Of a stretch of DNA of 64,000 bases, positions 45,679-57,600 are shown one piece after another. The DNA comes from Centroberyx gerrardi. Taxonomy: Eukaryota; Chordata; Actinopteri; Beryciformes; Berycidae. The stretch is taken from assembly GCF_048128805.1 (NCBI RefSeq), contig NC_136004.1, forward strand, positions 25,258,333 through 25,322,332. Direction: 5' to 3'. Below the pieces are notes generated by a model. The model was given only the letters and a program-made list of their open reading frames with translations. It ran no database searches and was not told the DNA's origin. The position numbers were made by a program, and so were the translations under genes. The number at the start of each line of letters is the position of its first letter. Position 1 is the stretch's first letter.

Positions 45679-47440
45679 TTAAGCACTGGTACTCTGTTTA
45701 ACTCTAGTATGGACAGTCTTGTGCTTCTTCAGGTTTGAGCTGCTGGTGAACTCTTCTCCACAGACTGCATCTGTATGGTGTCTCCTGGATATGGGTCCTC
45801 ATGTGTACTCTCAGGCCTGTGGTTTTAGCAAAAGCTTTCCCACAAATGCTGCACTATTGAAGCTTTTTCCTTGTGTGGATTTGTGTGTGCACTTTCAAAC
45901 TGTCGCTGACAGCAAATCTTTTCCCACTCAAAAGACATTTATAAGGTTTCTCCCCTGTATGCACTCGGAGATGCTTTGTGAGATATGAGCCGTCGACAAA
46001 GTTCTTCCCGCAGTAGACACAGCTGTAAGGCTTTTCGCCTATGTGAACCCTCATGTGCTTTTTCAAATGCTCACCCTGGCCGAATCTTTTCCCACAGGTG
46101 TTGCAAGCATGTGGCTTCTCGCCTAAGTGGATTTTAACATGATGCTCGCGGTTTGATTGCCAGGTGAATCCTTTTCCGCAAACTTATCTGAAAGGCTTTT
46201 CCCCTGTGTGAGTTCTCATGTGTTTTGTCACATTGGACTTCCAGGTGAACATTTTCCCACAAGTGTCACATCTGAAAGGCTTTTCACCAGTGTGGGATCT
46301 TACATGAACTTTTAATTGTGACAAGCTAGGAAAACTTTTACTGCAACTGTCGCACTTGTGGGGGTTCTTGTTTGGTTTAGTCCAAGTTGATTGTGCGTTC
46401 CCACAGCTGGATGTTTTGTAACCTTGGCTCTAAGCTACATGACAGTTGTGAGAGAGAAGCTGGCGGTCACTGTCTGGTTCTGATACTGCAGAGCCCTCTC
46501 TGTCAGATTCAGATGAGATGTTGGCTAGAGGCTCTTTCTCTGCTAAACTCTGAGTTTGGTAAGGATCTGAATGCAGAGACTGATGTTCACTGTGTTCACT
46601 TCCATCACAAGCAGGAGTCAACTTAAAGTCGAGATGAAATGAAAAATGCCTTTTTAACCCTTTTAGATCACATCCCCGTAAAACAAAATATGCCGTGTGC
46701 TTACGTAAGCATGCCCATAACCAATTTCAACCAATAATATCATGACATCCACCCATCAATCAATCTTCAACTTTTAGCGCACAGAGCTAAGATTCATTAG
46801 TTAGCTAGCTAGCAACAGCATGGTACTTCGGTGTGTCTTCGGGTTATGACATGCCCACTTTTCAACGTTCAAATCAAATTCCTCCCAACGTTATGTCCCG
46901 CCTGTCTTTCCTGTTTCACTCGGAAATACGTCACGATACGGAAGTTAGATACTCTCGAAATGCCGTTTCATCTCGACTTTAAAGATATCAGCCTCCTCCT
47001 GCAGTAAAGGCTGCTCTCCCTCCTGACTGGTGCAGAATTCCTCCTGTTCCTCTTTAATCTGTGGAGGCTCTGGGTCCTCTTGACCCAGACTGAAGTTCCT
47101 CTGCTGGTTACAGTGCTGCTGGTCAAGGAGAACCTCCTCCTTAACAACAAATGGCTGTGGGGGGTCTGAAGGTGGAAGGACAAAGGAAAGAACACTTGAT
47201 CAAATATATACAGCAAGCTGAAGTTTACATCATTTCCGTTAGTTGATTTTAACCTAGGTTTTACAAACCTGTTCTGTGTAGCTTTATCTCAGGCTTCCAA
47301 ACGATATCAAGCAGCCTACGCTGACAGTCGATCTCTTCCTCGTACACTACTATCGTTTTTTCAAACACTCCTAATATTTCCTCAGCAGCCGCAGTTAGTC
47401 GCTCGTTGACGAACGTCCTCAAACACTGGACTGTAGACAT
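45679..47440 (-). pseudogene. Zinc-finger copy Z6, broken by a MITE
   Basis: Exon 1 (47269-47440) is intact and its donor is kept. Exon 2 (45679-47165) is split by a 352-base MITE at 46627-46978, placed in the linker between ADIFK and LTPACDGS. The insertion plus duplication adds 356 bases and shifts the frame. Further damage includes loss of bases in the third finger near 46184 and a small deletion in the last finger near 45765. Finger order and sequence are closest to Z7. A second MITE sits at the promoter. Confidence 0.9.
46623..46982. mobile_element. TTAA-flanked MITE inside the Z6 coding exon
   Basis: The element 46627-46978 has inverted ends AGTCGAGATGAAA and TTTCATCTCGACT. It is flanked by TTAA at 46623-46626 and at 46979-46982. 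Six sibling genes carry the uninterrupted CTTAAAGATATC at the same place. The TTAA target points to piggyBac or Kolobok mobilisation. No coding capacity. Confidence 0.9.
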
Positions 47441-47510
47441 TTCCACTGAAGTAGACATGGGATACTTAACCAACCTATTCCAGCCAACCGAACTAGCTGT
47501 CAGACGTGTT

Positions 47511-47532
47511 ACTTCCGCCGGACTCTATATAA
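47511..47532 (-). promoter_or_regulatory. Remnant of the class I promoter block at Z6
   Basis: TATATAGAGTCCGGCGGAAG on the gene strand, cut immediately upstream by the TAA-flanked MITE at 47533. Confidence 0.5.
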
Positions 47533-47900
47533 AGCCCAATGTCCACCAGATGCGGCACAGAAGCGGAACGGCCGGGGCACGGGATCAGAATGGCTCCGGA
47601 ACGGAAGGCAATATACACCGCACGCGTTTGACTGAGTTGTATGCATCACCCGCAAGTCAATAAAGTGCATTTCCACGCTTGTCAGACGCAAGCGGATCCG
47701 GCAAAAATAGACCAGACGCGGAAAAAGAACGGAGCGGCTGAAACTGCCGCGTGGGTTCCGGACGGCTTCTGTGCCGCTACCGCAACGCATCTGCACCCGG
47801 TGGACATTGCAGCGCTGATTCACATGGGCGTGAGTCTGTTCCGGCACACGCACAGCTTCTGTGCCGGAGCCGTACCGCATCTGGTGGACATTGGGCTTAA
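47530..47900. mobile_element. TAA-flanked MITE at the Z6 promoter (Harbinger-like)
   Basis: The element 47533-47897 (365 bp) has ends AGCCCAATGTCCACCAGATG and, reversed, the same 20 bases. It is flanked by TAA at 47530-47532 and 47898-47900. Removing one TAA and the element restores the sequence seen upstream of Z3 and Z4 (CTATATAATGTTACAC), with small differences. Three-base TAA targets are typical of PIF/Harbinger elements. The interior is GC-rich with GCGGCACAGAAGC words in both directions. Confidence 0.85.
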
Positions 47901-49010
47901 GATTACACTATTGTATGCGGAAGAGTTCCATTTATTGTGCTTATTTTAGTGTTGAAGCTTATATCACCTGTGGAATGCATCATAACTAAAACAACGTCAT
48001 TAGCTAATATAGGCTAAGATACAAAGTTATACCTGATAGTAAAAACGCATTAGACTTTAGATGCGAACAGGTTGGAACTAAAAAAACTCGACCCTGTGAG
48101 GGGAAAACTCAGCTAGACGATACTGCTTCCTCTAGCCGATTATCAGTTCGCCAACAATAGCTTACTGACTACTGCAGCAGTAGGGTGTTCTAACAGAGGG
48201 AGTAGAAAATAAGACTCAAACGACTAGTTTTGGCTGTAGTTTAGCTACTTAGCAACCCAAAGAACCTAAGTAACCCTAGTAACCCAGCTTAGATTTGTGC
48301 ATTTCACTGATCCATATGTAGACAAACGTCATTCTCGGCCAAGAGACACATCTCTGGAAAAAGTCACCAAAGCAGACTCAAAGTGGTCCACCTCAAAGAA
48401 ACCAAGGGTGGAAGTAACTAATTACATTTACTCAAGTTAGTGTAATTGAATTGCTTTTTTGTGTACTTGTACTTTTTTGAGTATTTTTTAAAGTCAGTCA
48501 TTTTACTTTTACTTAAGAACATATTCACTTAAGTATTGTACTTGGCTACATTTTAAAATCACATCCATAACAGAGAGGTACACATTTTGTGGCTCTCCAT
48601 AAGCATCAGAAACTGGACCAACGTCAATTGACAAACTGGAGCCATTTGCAGTGAACGATCAGTCAGCAAGGAAGAGAAGAGTAACCTCGCTTTACTTTGT
48701 TTGTGCACTTCATTTTGTAATTTCCAAATTTTCTGATTAATGGAATCAAGGTTGAACTCTGTACTCTCATCCTTTTAGAGTTGCATGGGAAAGATCACAT
48801 CTAACAGCGCTTTTGGCGACTGTGCGTTTTGATACTTCCACGATGTTTAGATAGCACATCCAACTCCTTTATAATCAAAGAGGCAAGGGAAATCCTGTTT
48901 TCCACGATATGGGACCTTTAAATATGGCGTGGAACACTATACAAGTGTAACGGTTCTGGAAAAACTCTAGTTCAGTACGGTTTCTCATATCAAGTACAGT
49001 GACACTTTTT
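47901..49010. other. Spacer between Z6 and Z7
   Basis: Unique AT-rich sequence to 48400, then a truncated copy of the hAT-like MITE (48408-48822, starting GGAAGTAACTAATTACATTT). The Z7 3' flank follows from about 48900 and matches the 3' flanks of Z1, Z4 and Z6. No gene was seen. Confidence 0.55.
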
Positions 49011-49116
49011 AAACACTGGTACTCTGTTTAACTCTAGTATGGACTGTCTTGTGCTTCTTCAGGTTTGAGCTGCTGGTGAACTCTTCTCTACAGACACTGC
49101 ATCTGTATGGTGTCTC

Positions 49117-50716
49117 CTAGATATGGGTCCTCATGTGTACTCTCAGGCCTGTGGTTTTAGCAAAAGCTTTCCCACAAATGCTGCACTTTTGAAGCTTTTT
49201 CCTTGTGTGGATTTGTGTGTGCACTTTCAAACTGCTGCTGACAGCAAATCTTTTCCCACACAAAAGACATGTGTAAGGTTTCTCCCCTGTATGCACTCGG
49301 AGATGCTTTGTGAGATATGAGCTGTCGGCAAAGTTCTTCCCACAGTAGACACAGCTGTAAGGCTTTTCACCTGTGTGAACTCTCATGTGCCTTTTCAAGT
49401 CTGCACCACGGCCGAATCTTTTCCCACAGGTGTTGCAAGCATGCGGCTTCTCGCCTGAGTGGATTTTAACATGCTGCTCGCAGTTTGATTGACAGGTGAA
49501 TCCTTTTCTGCAAACTCTGCATCTGAAAGGCTTTTCCCCTGTGTGAGTTCTCATGTGATTTTTCAAGGTGGATTTCTGGCTAAAAGTTTTCCCACAAGTG
49601 TCACATCTGAAAGGCTTTTCACCAGTGTGGGTTCTTGCGTGAATATTTAAGTGTGACAAGGTAGGAAAACCTTTACTGCAACTGTTGCACTTGTGGGGTT
49701 TCTTGTTTGGTTTCGGCTCAGTACTCCTAGTTGATCCTGCGTTCTCACAGCTGGATGTTTTGTAACCTTGGCTCTCAGCTACATGACAGTTGTGAGAGAG
49801 GAGCTGGCGGTCACTGTCTGGTTCTGATACTGCAGAGCCCTCTCTGTCAGATTCAGATGAGATGTTGGCTAGAGGCTCTTTCTTTGCTACACTCCGAGTT
49901 TGGTAAGGATCTGAATGCAGAGACTGAGGTCCACTGTGGTCACTTCCATCACAAGCAGGAGTCAACTTAAAGATATCAGCCTCCTCCTGCAGTAAAGGCT
50001 GCTCTCCCTCCTGACTGGTGCAGAGTTCCTCTTGTTCCTCTTTAGGCTCTGGGTCCTCTTGACCCAGACTGAGGTTCTTCTGCTGGTTACAGTGCTGCTG
50101 GTCAAGGAGAACCTCCTCCTTAATGACAGATGGCTGTGGGGGGTCTGAAGGGGGAAGGACAAAGGAAGGGACACTTGATCAAACAAATATAAGCCTATAT
50201 TGTAAGTATTTGGATGGCATCAGAGTCAACAGCATGGCGGCTCACCAGCCAACAACTGAGAATTGCAGCCAATTTCTCAATTGATTCAAATCAAAGTTAC
50301 GCCAAAGTTACGCCAAAGTTACGCGTAAGAGTGACTTCTGGGTGACATACAAGTTTATACTCTGTATAAAACATTGGATTTAACCTCACAGGTGTTGGTA
50401 TATTGCCGAGGAACCTTTACTTTACTACTACTTATTATTATAGCTGTAGCCCCCAACTACTCCTGGCTACTTTTTAAGGTGGAACCAATAATATAAAACG
50501 GGTGACATATCCCCCCTTTGTTTCACTAAAAACATTTTACAAACCTGTTCTGTGTAGCTTTATCTCAGGCTTCCAAACGATATCCAGCAGCCTGCGCTGA
50601 CGGCCGATCTCTTCCTCGTACACTTCTATAGTTTTTTCAAACACTCCTAATATTTCCTCAGCAGCCGCAGTTAGTCGCTCGTTGACGAACGTCCTCAAAC
50701 ACTGGACTGTAGACAT
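49117..50716 (-). CDS. Zinc-finger protein Z7: N-terminal helical exon plus seven C2H2 fingers, 399 aa
   Basis: Exons 50545-50716 (172 nt) and 49117-50144 (1028 nt) join in phase 1, for 1200 nt. Contact residues of fingers 1 to 7 are TSHI, QSTN, CSNQ, RADR, DSYK, VSSV and KTGV. The linker after finger 6 is HTRKKLQ instead of HTGEKPY. The frame ends at a TAG in the next linker, so the last family finger (SSSNLKKH) is present in the DNA at 49030-49116 but not translated. The upstream in-frame Met of Z3 to Z6 is lost here, which supports MSTVQ as the common start. It is probably functional with seven fingers. Confidence 0.82.
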
Positions 50717-50841
50717 TTCCACTGAAGTAGACGAGATATTTTAACTTTGCAAGCAGCAGCGAAGTTTAAACAAACTCATTCGGCTAACCGAACTAGCTTG
50801 CTCGCCTCGTACGGTCTCTGTTCCTCCAGTCAGACGAAGAA

Positions 50842-50882
50842 CAGACTTCCGGTCCTGTTTGTTCAGAATAAAAGCGTAATTT
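50842..50882 (-). promoter_or_regulatory. Conserved upstream block of Z7 (class II promoter)
   Basis: On the gene strand, TACGCTTTTATTCTGAACAA then ACAGGACCGGAAGTC, with an ETS-like CCGGAAGT. It matches the block above Z5. A GAAGAAG run lies just upstream, at about 50880-50900. Confidence 0.4.
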
Positions 50883-52969
50883 CTTCTTCTTCTTCTTTCC
50901 GGCAGGCTAAACGCCCGTTGGCGTATTTCTGCCTCGCACAGTTCATTATGAGTATTACGCGTTGCTCTTAAATCCATTCCAGACCTCGCACCCCTAGGTG
51001 CAGGTCCGTGGAGAAAACAAGCACTGCTTTGACCGTTGTGGAGGGTAATATGGGGGAAGACGCCCCTTGGGGCAAGAGGCCCCCCCCACCTGTAAATAAA
51101 TAAATAAATAAATAATGGTCCAAAATGAATTGTGAAAAAGAAAAAAGGAATGAAAGGCAAATTTTAAATGTCTTTTTAAATAGCATTTTGCAAATCGATT
51201 TATACATTCTGTCATTTATTTGTCCATTAAATTGTTTTATAAAATAGGCCATTTAAAATACGTTTTAATTAATTGGTTTATAGTTTTACTTATTTATCTT
51301 TTAATTACTGATAATTAATCACTGTACCAGCCTATAATAATTCCTGTGGCACATGGCATTCCATATGGAGATGGCTAATAACTTAATTGAATAGTGAGTT
51401 TTACTGTTGCTAACAATCATTTTGTTTGCATTGTTTTTCAAATAGTAGATAAGTCATTTTGGAATAAAACTTCAAATGTAAAGGGAAGTTACACAGTTTA
51501 CCTTTAAAAAGCACAATATACAAATGTTCCAAATGTTTCTGCTCCTATTTCACTCAGGGCCTGCAGTAACTTACCAAAGGTAGAATTCAAATATGTATGT
51601 TAACACAGTTAACTTTTGATTCAGTATTTGTTTCAAACAAAACTGACAGTAGTGGACAAAGTATTTTAGAATGTGATTTTTAGTACTGTATCTGGTCTTG
51701 AATAGTATTTTACACAGTGGACATTTTATAACCCAGGGTTATGTTGAGCCTCAGGTTAAGTACAAGAAAAAGGGCAGTGTGAAAAATCTAGAAGGGTAAA
51801 TATGTATTGGCTGTGGTATATTTTATATTTATTAACTGTGGAACAAATAATTTTCTCATGAAAGATGTTGCTTACTGTACTCTGCAGCTACAATAAACAA
51901 AATGTGAAAATAAATTAACCATTTCAAAAGCATCTAAATTTGTAAGACATTTTAATGGTTTGACAATGAATTTACATGTTAAGAGCAATTATTTCATTTC
52001 CATTGACAAATGTAGTTCTCATCACTTCCAAGTCAGCTATAAGTGATCACAATTTGATAGTACCTTATGCACATAAAGTCAGAGTCAATTAGGGTAAATT
52101 ACAAAGTATGACTTTGTGGTAGTCTAGCACAAAAGCACAAATCAAGACATTGGCTCTTCCATTTAGTGCAATCAGATTGTCAAAACTTAGTGGTTAGATA
52201 GGATGTTTTGAGTGATGTCATCAAAAAGAGTTTGATTTCCAATGCAAACACAGTGAAAAAACAAGTGCATGATGGACAGGCTGATAACAGACTGCATATG
52301 GATGTTTCACCACCAGTACTGCCATTTCTATGCAAGAGGCAACACAATTGAACACCGGGGCGAAAGTCGCTGCAATTTCCTAAATCTCACATAATCACGG
52401 ATAATTCTTTGTATATCTAGTTGATATTCTAGGCACATCCGGTACATCACCCTCCACATCCTCCAGGCGTGTTCACAGACATCAGGGTTGATATTCATAT
52501 TATGGGATCTTTTCTTCTGTGATTAGGTATGCAGTGAAGTGCATGTTTTGTTATGTCAGTCTTACTCTGATTGGTTTGGTCCCAGTAAGTCAGTGGTTCT
52601 CAACCTTTTGTTCGGCCTACTCACGACTGCTTGTTGCAAGTGTAAACAGGCAGGAGGGTGAACTCTGACAACAAATGCCCACTTTGACTTTCACTTTTCA
52701 AGCCATTTTACATAATTAGTGGAAGAAGCGTAGAAGCTGCAAATACTTCACAAGAAAAAGGAATTCATAATTCATCACAAACATTACAAACATGAAAATC
52801 TGTATCCTGACCCCCAGGTTGAGAACCACTGAGGTAGAGCACCTTGAATTGCTCTTTTTACACATTTATGATAAGTCCATGCTATAGTATGCTGACATGT
52901 CAAGTATTTCCTTCTAGGCTGGTGATCAGCACGAGTGGGTTCATTTAGGCACAGAAGGCTTCGCCACTG
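50883..52969. other. Spacer between Z7 and secisbp2
   Basis: AT-rich sequence with an AAATAAAT tract at 51092-51116. Short frames here lack any domain. A small inverted-repeat element lies at 52591-52831. The last part is the secisbp2 3' UTR; its poly(A) site was not fixed. Confidence 0.55.
52591..52831. mobile_element. hAT-like MITE with CAGTGGTTCTCAACC ends
   Basis: 241 bases with ends CAGTGGTTCTCAACCTT and, reversed, CAGTGGTTCTCAACCTG. These ends are typical of hAT elements of vertebrates. The eight bases on each side do not match, so the insertion is probably old. Confidence 0.7.
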
Positions 52970-54604
52970 TCAACTCCTTTCATCTTCGTCAGTCTGTGCT
53001 GTACATTCACTGGCCAAGCACAGGGAGCTCAACTGCTCCTCAAAGTCCAGAAATTTGTGGTTGCATTCCTTCTCCAACATTTTCTTCCAAACTTTTACTG
53101 GAACAGGAGATAGAGAAAACAAATAGATCAATTATTTGATTTGTATATACAAATCAGATCTGCTCACCTTTATCGCCATCATGACTCAAGTGGATTTAAT
53201 TGGTGAAAGCAATGAAGAATGACAGCTTTCACCTGAACTCACCTGGTCAGTCTAATTAATACAAACAGCATGTCGCCCGAAAGTTTTGTCCACTCAGTGT
53301 ATATTTGTTTAAGTCCAATCTGAACTCAACAACATGACCACTTTTACATTCATCTAAGGCAGGTGGTCTGAGCAGTAACTTACTGTATTCTGGCTCTTCT
53401 GGCTGCATGGTGTCGGGCTCAGGCTCAGGCTCCTGAGCCAGGCTCAGACTGCTGAACTGCTGCTCCTGCAGGTTCTCCTCCTGCTCCTCAGCCTGGCCTG
53501 TCAGCTCCAGGTTCTCCACCATCACCTCATAGGCTCTCCGGGCCTCCGACGACAACTCAATCATCTTATGATAATAGTCCTGTGGTAAGAAAGACAAAAT
53601 ACTGATGGTACCTTACATGGTCACACATAATTTTTTAGTTTGTGGAAGATAATAATAAACTAATGCTCCAGCATGAAATATGGAGCATTTCAAAATTAAT
53701 CTCTGTTAGAACAACTGTCTGTCAGCTATTAGTATGTACCGACATTGAGTTGTTACAGTACATGAACCTGACCTGTGCGCCATCATAGTTGAAGATGCCC
53801 ACCAGGCTGACAGGCACTGCCTTGTTGACGCAGCGGCCCAAAGCCTTCCTGGAGAGGGCAAAGACAAATGGCACCCCCTGCTCCCGACACGTGTCGATGA
53901 TGGTGTGCAGGGCCTCGTCCAGGCCACCTGGGGAAGACAGCGAGAGCGTTTACATCAACACCATTATCACATTATTAAAGATCCAGTGCAATCATTTCAA
54001 CTCAGTCAGGAAAAGTTTGATGTTGCTTTCTAACACAGTGATTGTTATTGACGGCTAGATGGTACAAAGCGTGTAGGACTGAATGAGAGCCAAACCTTCC
54101 CTATGATTGTGCCTCCGCTGCAGCCAATATTTTTTATCTTCGGGGAACAAAAATCCAGTGTTGGAACTTCGGTGCTCAGCAACAATGGAGGCACAGACAT
54201 TTTGGCTAATTTGTCAAGTAGGTAGCTGGCTATTGTCTGACAACAATGCATACTGTCGACTGATCAGAGCATTCATTAAAACCTGGATGTAGGTGACATC
54301 ATTCACACCAGGAAGTAGATTGGAATTCTAAATCTGTTTGATTCTGTTGACAACCAGAGGAAGAGGGCAAATTTCTGCTGACAGTTATAATAATTTGGCT
54401 AACTTTACATTCACAGGTCCCTGTTAAATTAAACTACTGAGAAATGCAATTCTCATTGCACTGGACCTTAAAGACTACCATAGTGCATATTTAATAGTGC
54501 ATAGCAAGTGGATATTTGTACTTGGCAGCTCCCAGGAGTGAATCCGTAACTGAGTGTGAAGCAAGGTGTTGCTAAAAATGGCATGGTCAGTCAACTTTAC
54601 TTAG

Positions 54605-54642
<38 letters not shown>

Positions 54643-57600
54643 CAATAAAATCTTGTCTATAACTGTCCAAATAAGCTCTTGTTCTGATTCTGAGAAACCC
54701 AATTAATTGGGTTTTTGCCAACTTTAGGGACACAGAGACATGTATATATGTATACTGGGATATCCATGTCATGAGCAGGATGCTTATACTGGATAAACCA
54801 TTAACTGAGATGTTATTCAGTGCGCAAGTAAATGCACTCAAAGGTAAGGAGAGAATTTCTAAAGCAGGATTCAAGATTCTACTGGAAGCTTTAGGATACT
54901 GCAGACAATGATTAACAACCATTGAAAAGATGAGAAAACTAGGATAACCCTATGTTTCCATAAAATGAGTTCCTGAACACTGCCTACGATGTCCTGCACA
55001 CTGCGTGACAAACGGGCTTAGAAAACGGGACGGTACCTTTGGACTGGATGCGCTCACAGTTGGGTGAGATGACGACGCACTTGACCTTCCTGAGTTTGAG
55101 GTGCTTCAGGACCTCTCGGAGGCCCATCACAAGCCGTCTCTTCATGCGGGCCTTCATGGGGTCCTTCTGGTACAGGCGGTCCTGGAAACGAACCAGCTCT
55201 TTCAGCAGAGCCGTCACACACTCGTCCACGTCTTTGCTCAGCACCTGGCTGCAGTAACTGGCACATACAGAGAAATACAATGCAAAGTCATTTAGTAGAG
55301 GTAAAGAGGGCAGACGAGATGGATTTTTTATTTTGTGAGATGAACCGTTTTCTTGTTTCTCACCTGCAGAAAGTAAATGTACACACATAGCCAGCAAGTG
55401 TTACAACTTGTGATTAGTTATGCAGCAAAAAAGCATAATGTTTTTTTTTATGTCAGTCTTACTCTCTGAACTTTCTGCTGTGGACTTTGGGTCTATTGGT
55501 GGGGCAAGGCAGTGCCTGGGTGCTTTGTTGCTCTCCATCCTCCTTGTTGTCCCTGTCTTCATCTCCCTCTCTTTCTGTTTGGCTTGTCTCATGGTCCATT
55601 GGCTGATCCTCAAGCCCCACTGTAGGGCTGACGATCTCATCTGAAATTGCATAAGTACAAATATTTAGCCCTGATCAAAGGTTGTCTTCATCTGTAAAAT
55701 TGACAATTGCTGACAACTGTTGAGAATTTCCATCGATTGCTAACGGCTGGCGATTACTGTGCATGACATAAGTTTGGTTTGAGGTTTAACAAGTTAGCCC
55801 TGACCTGTAGCAATGGTGTCACATTGCTCTTCTGCTGCCGTGTCATTAGCAGGTTTGGACTCTATTCCAGGGACCAGCCCTCTCTCCTCCAACAAACGGT
55901 TCTGTTTCCTCTCCTCCCTTTCTTTCAGAATGACCTGAGGATCGGGCAGAAATAAACCACTAATGACAGAATTGTAACCCTGAACGATGTTACTCACACA
56001 ACGCAGTACATCTGTATTTGTTGCAGAGTAAAAGTAAAGCCATTATTAAGTGGACTCACCCTCTTAAGGGGAGTGGGTTTCTTGGCTTTGGGCACCTCCC
56101 TCTGCTTGCCCTTCTTCACCAAGGGGCTGGTGGAGTCGAGGGGGTTGTGTGCAATCTTATCCTGCTGCCAGGGAGGCTTCTTCTGGACTGATGGTTGCTT
56201 TTGGCTGACAGGTAATGCTCCACCAACTACAAAGAAATAATAAATGAAGATCAGTAGGTTTTTACGTAAGTGTGATTGTCCAAAATATACTTTTTACAAT
56301 CTGTATCGAGGCGAAATCTGCACTAAACAGTATTGTAGGATTTTCACATTCACATCACAAACATTTGGTGCAGCTACAGGAGTAAATCATAGATAAAAAA
56401 AAACTTTAGTGCGAACCTGACCTGAGGAAAAATGTCTAAATGAGTTTATGTAGCAGTGGGCGGGGGGTTATGAGGCTTCGGAAGGAAGTTCTCTTCACAG
56501 CAATCGCTTTTTTCCCCTTATTATTTTCAATGGAAAGGCTGCGCTGTAATGTGTTCCCGACAGTGCTGAGAGATTAGTATGTCATCAGTGTCCAAAGCAT
56601 TGAGTCCTAGAAATTAAAAAATTCTGACATAACAAAAAGTCTTCAATAGTTGTCTAGCCACAACGAGAGCCACAAACAGTGCCTCCCTCCAACATCTGTC
56701 TAGCGTTGCTGGCTAAAAAAAGAGACGCCCAGCGGAGACAGTCGCCAAGATGCCTGTTGTTCTTTACCTGAGAGGATGACTGGCTTGGCGTCCTGCTTGG
56801 CTTTCTGAGATTGTTGCTTCTTTTCTAGGACAGCCAACATGTTGCCAATGTCCAGCTGGACAGGAACCTTGCTCTTCTTCCCAGAGACCTTCTCAGCTTT
56901 CTAGAGATCAGAGACCAAGAACAGGATTACATAATCAGGCTAAGCAGGCTCAAAGTCCGTCGATTTCTCCGGATAGAGAAATCTCAGCATAGCTTCAAAA
57001 GTCGATCCATTTGAACATATGACGGGAAAAATGCAAACCTGTCCCTTCTTTGCTGTCTCGATGGGCAGAGTTTTTCCTGCAGGTGCTTTGTCCTTGTTCT
57101 GGTCACCAGACTGACACTGAATGCCTTCTCTTTGGCTCTCCTATGAAAAAATGCAACATATTATTCATAAACTGTTCATTGGCAAATATATTTTGGTGAC
57201 ATTCTATTGATCCCTGAGGTTGAAATGCATCTTTTCACTTTCCATCCAGCCATACCTTCACAGGACATCAGGGCACAATGCCAACTACAGGGCAACTACT
57301 GCCAAATGTTGCGTTTTTGTAGTGTATTTTAATTGTAATACGCATTACATTGGCAACGCTACAAAAATCAGAACAATCGTTTATCTGTGAAGCAACTGGA
57401 TGGAGAAATAACGGATGCTCTGTACCTCGTTGCATAGCTTTGCTGTATTGCTGCTGGTCATCAATCGGTCTGTCCCAGTTAAAGCAAGAGCCAAGTCTGG
57501 GAACTCCTCTTCATCCTAGGAAGACAAGAGCCCAATCAAAACCACCTTCATTCAGCGGTTTTGAATTTGAATAATGCAACTACAAAGAGCACATTTGATT

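Noticed and set aside
47509-47880. Minus-strand frame of 123 codons in the Z6 promoter area
   Set aside because: It lies within the TAA-flanked MITE and reflects its GC-rich inverted ends, not a gene.
50741-51160. Minus-strand frame of 139 codons upstream of Z7
   Set aside because: It crosses the Z7 promoter block and low-complexity AAATAAAT sequence, with no recognisable domain.
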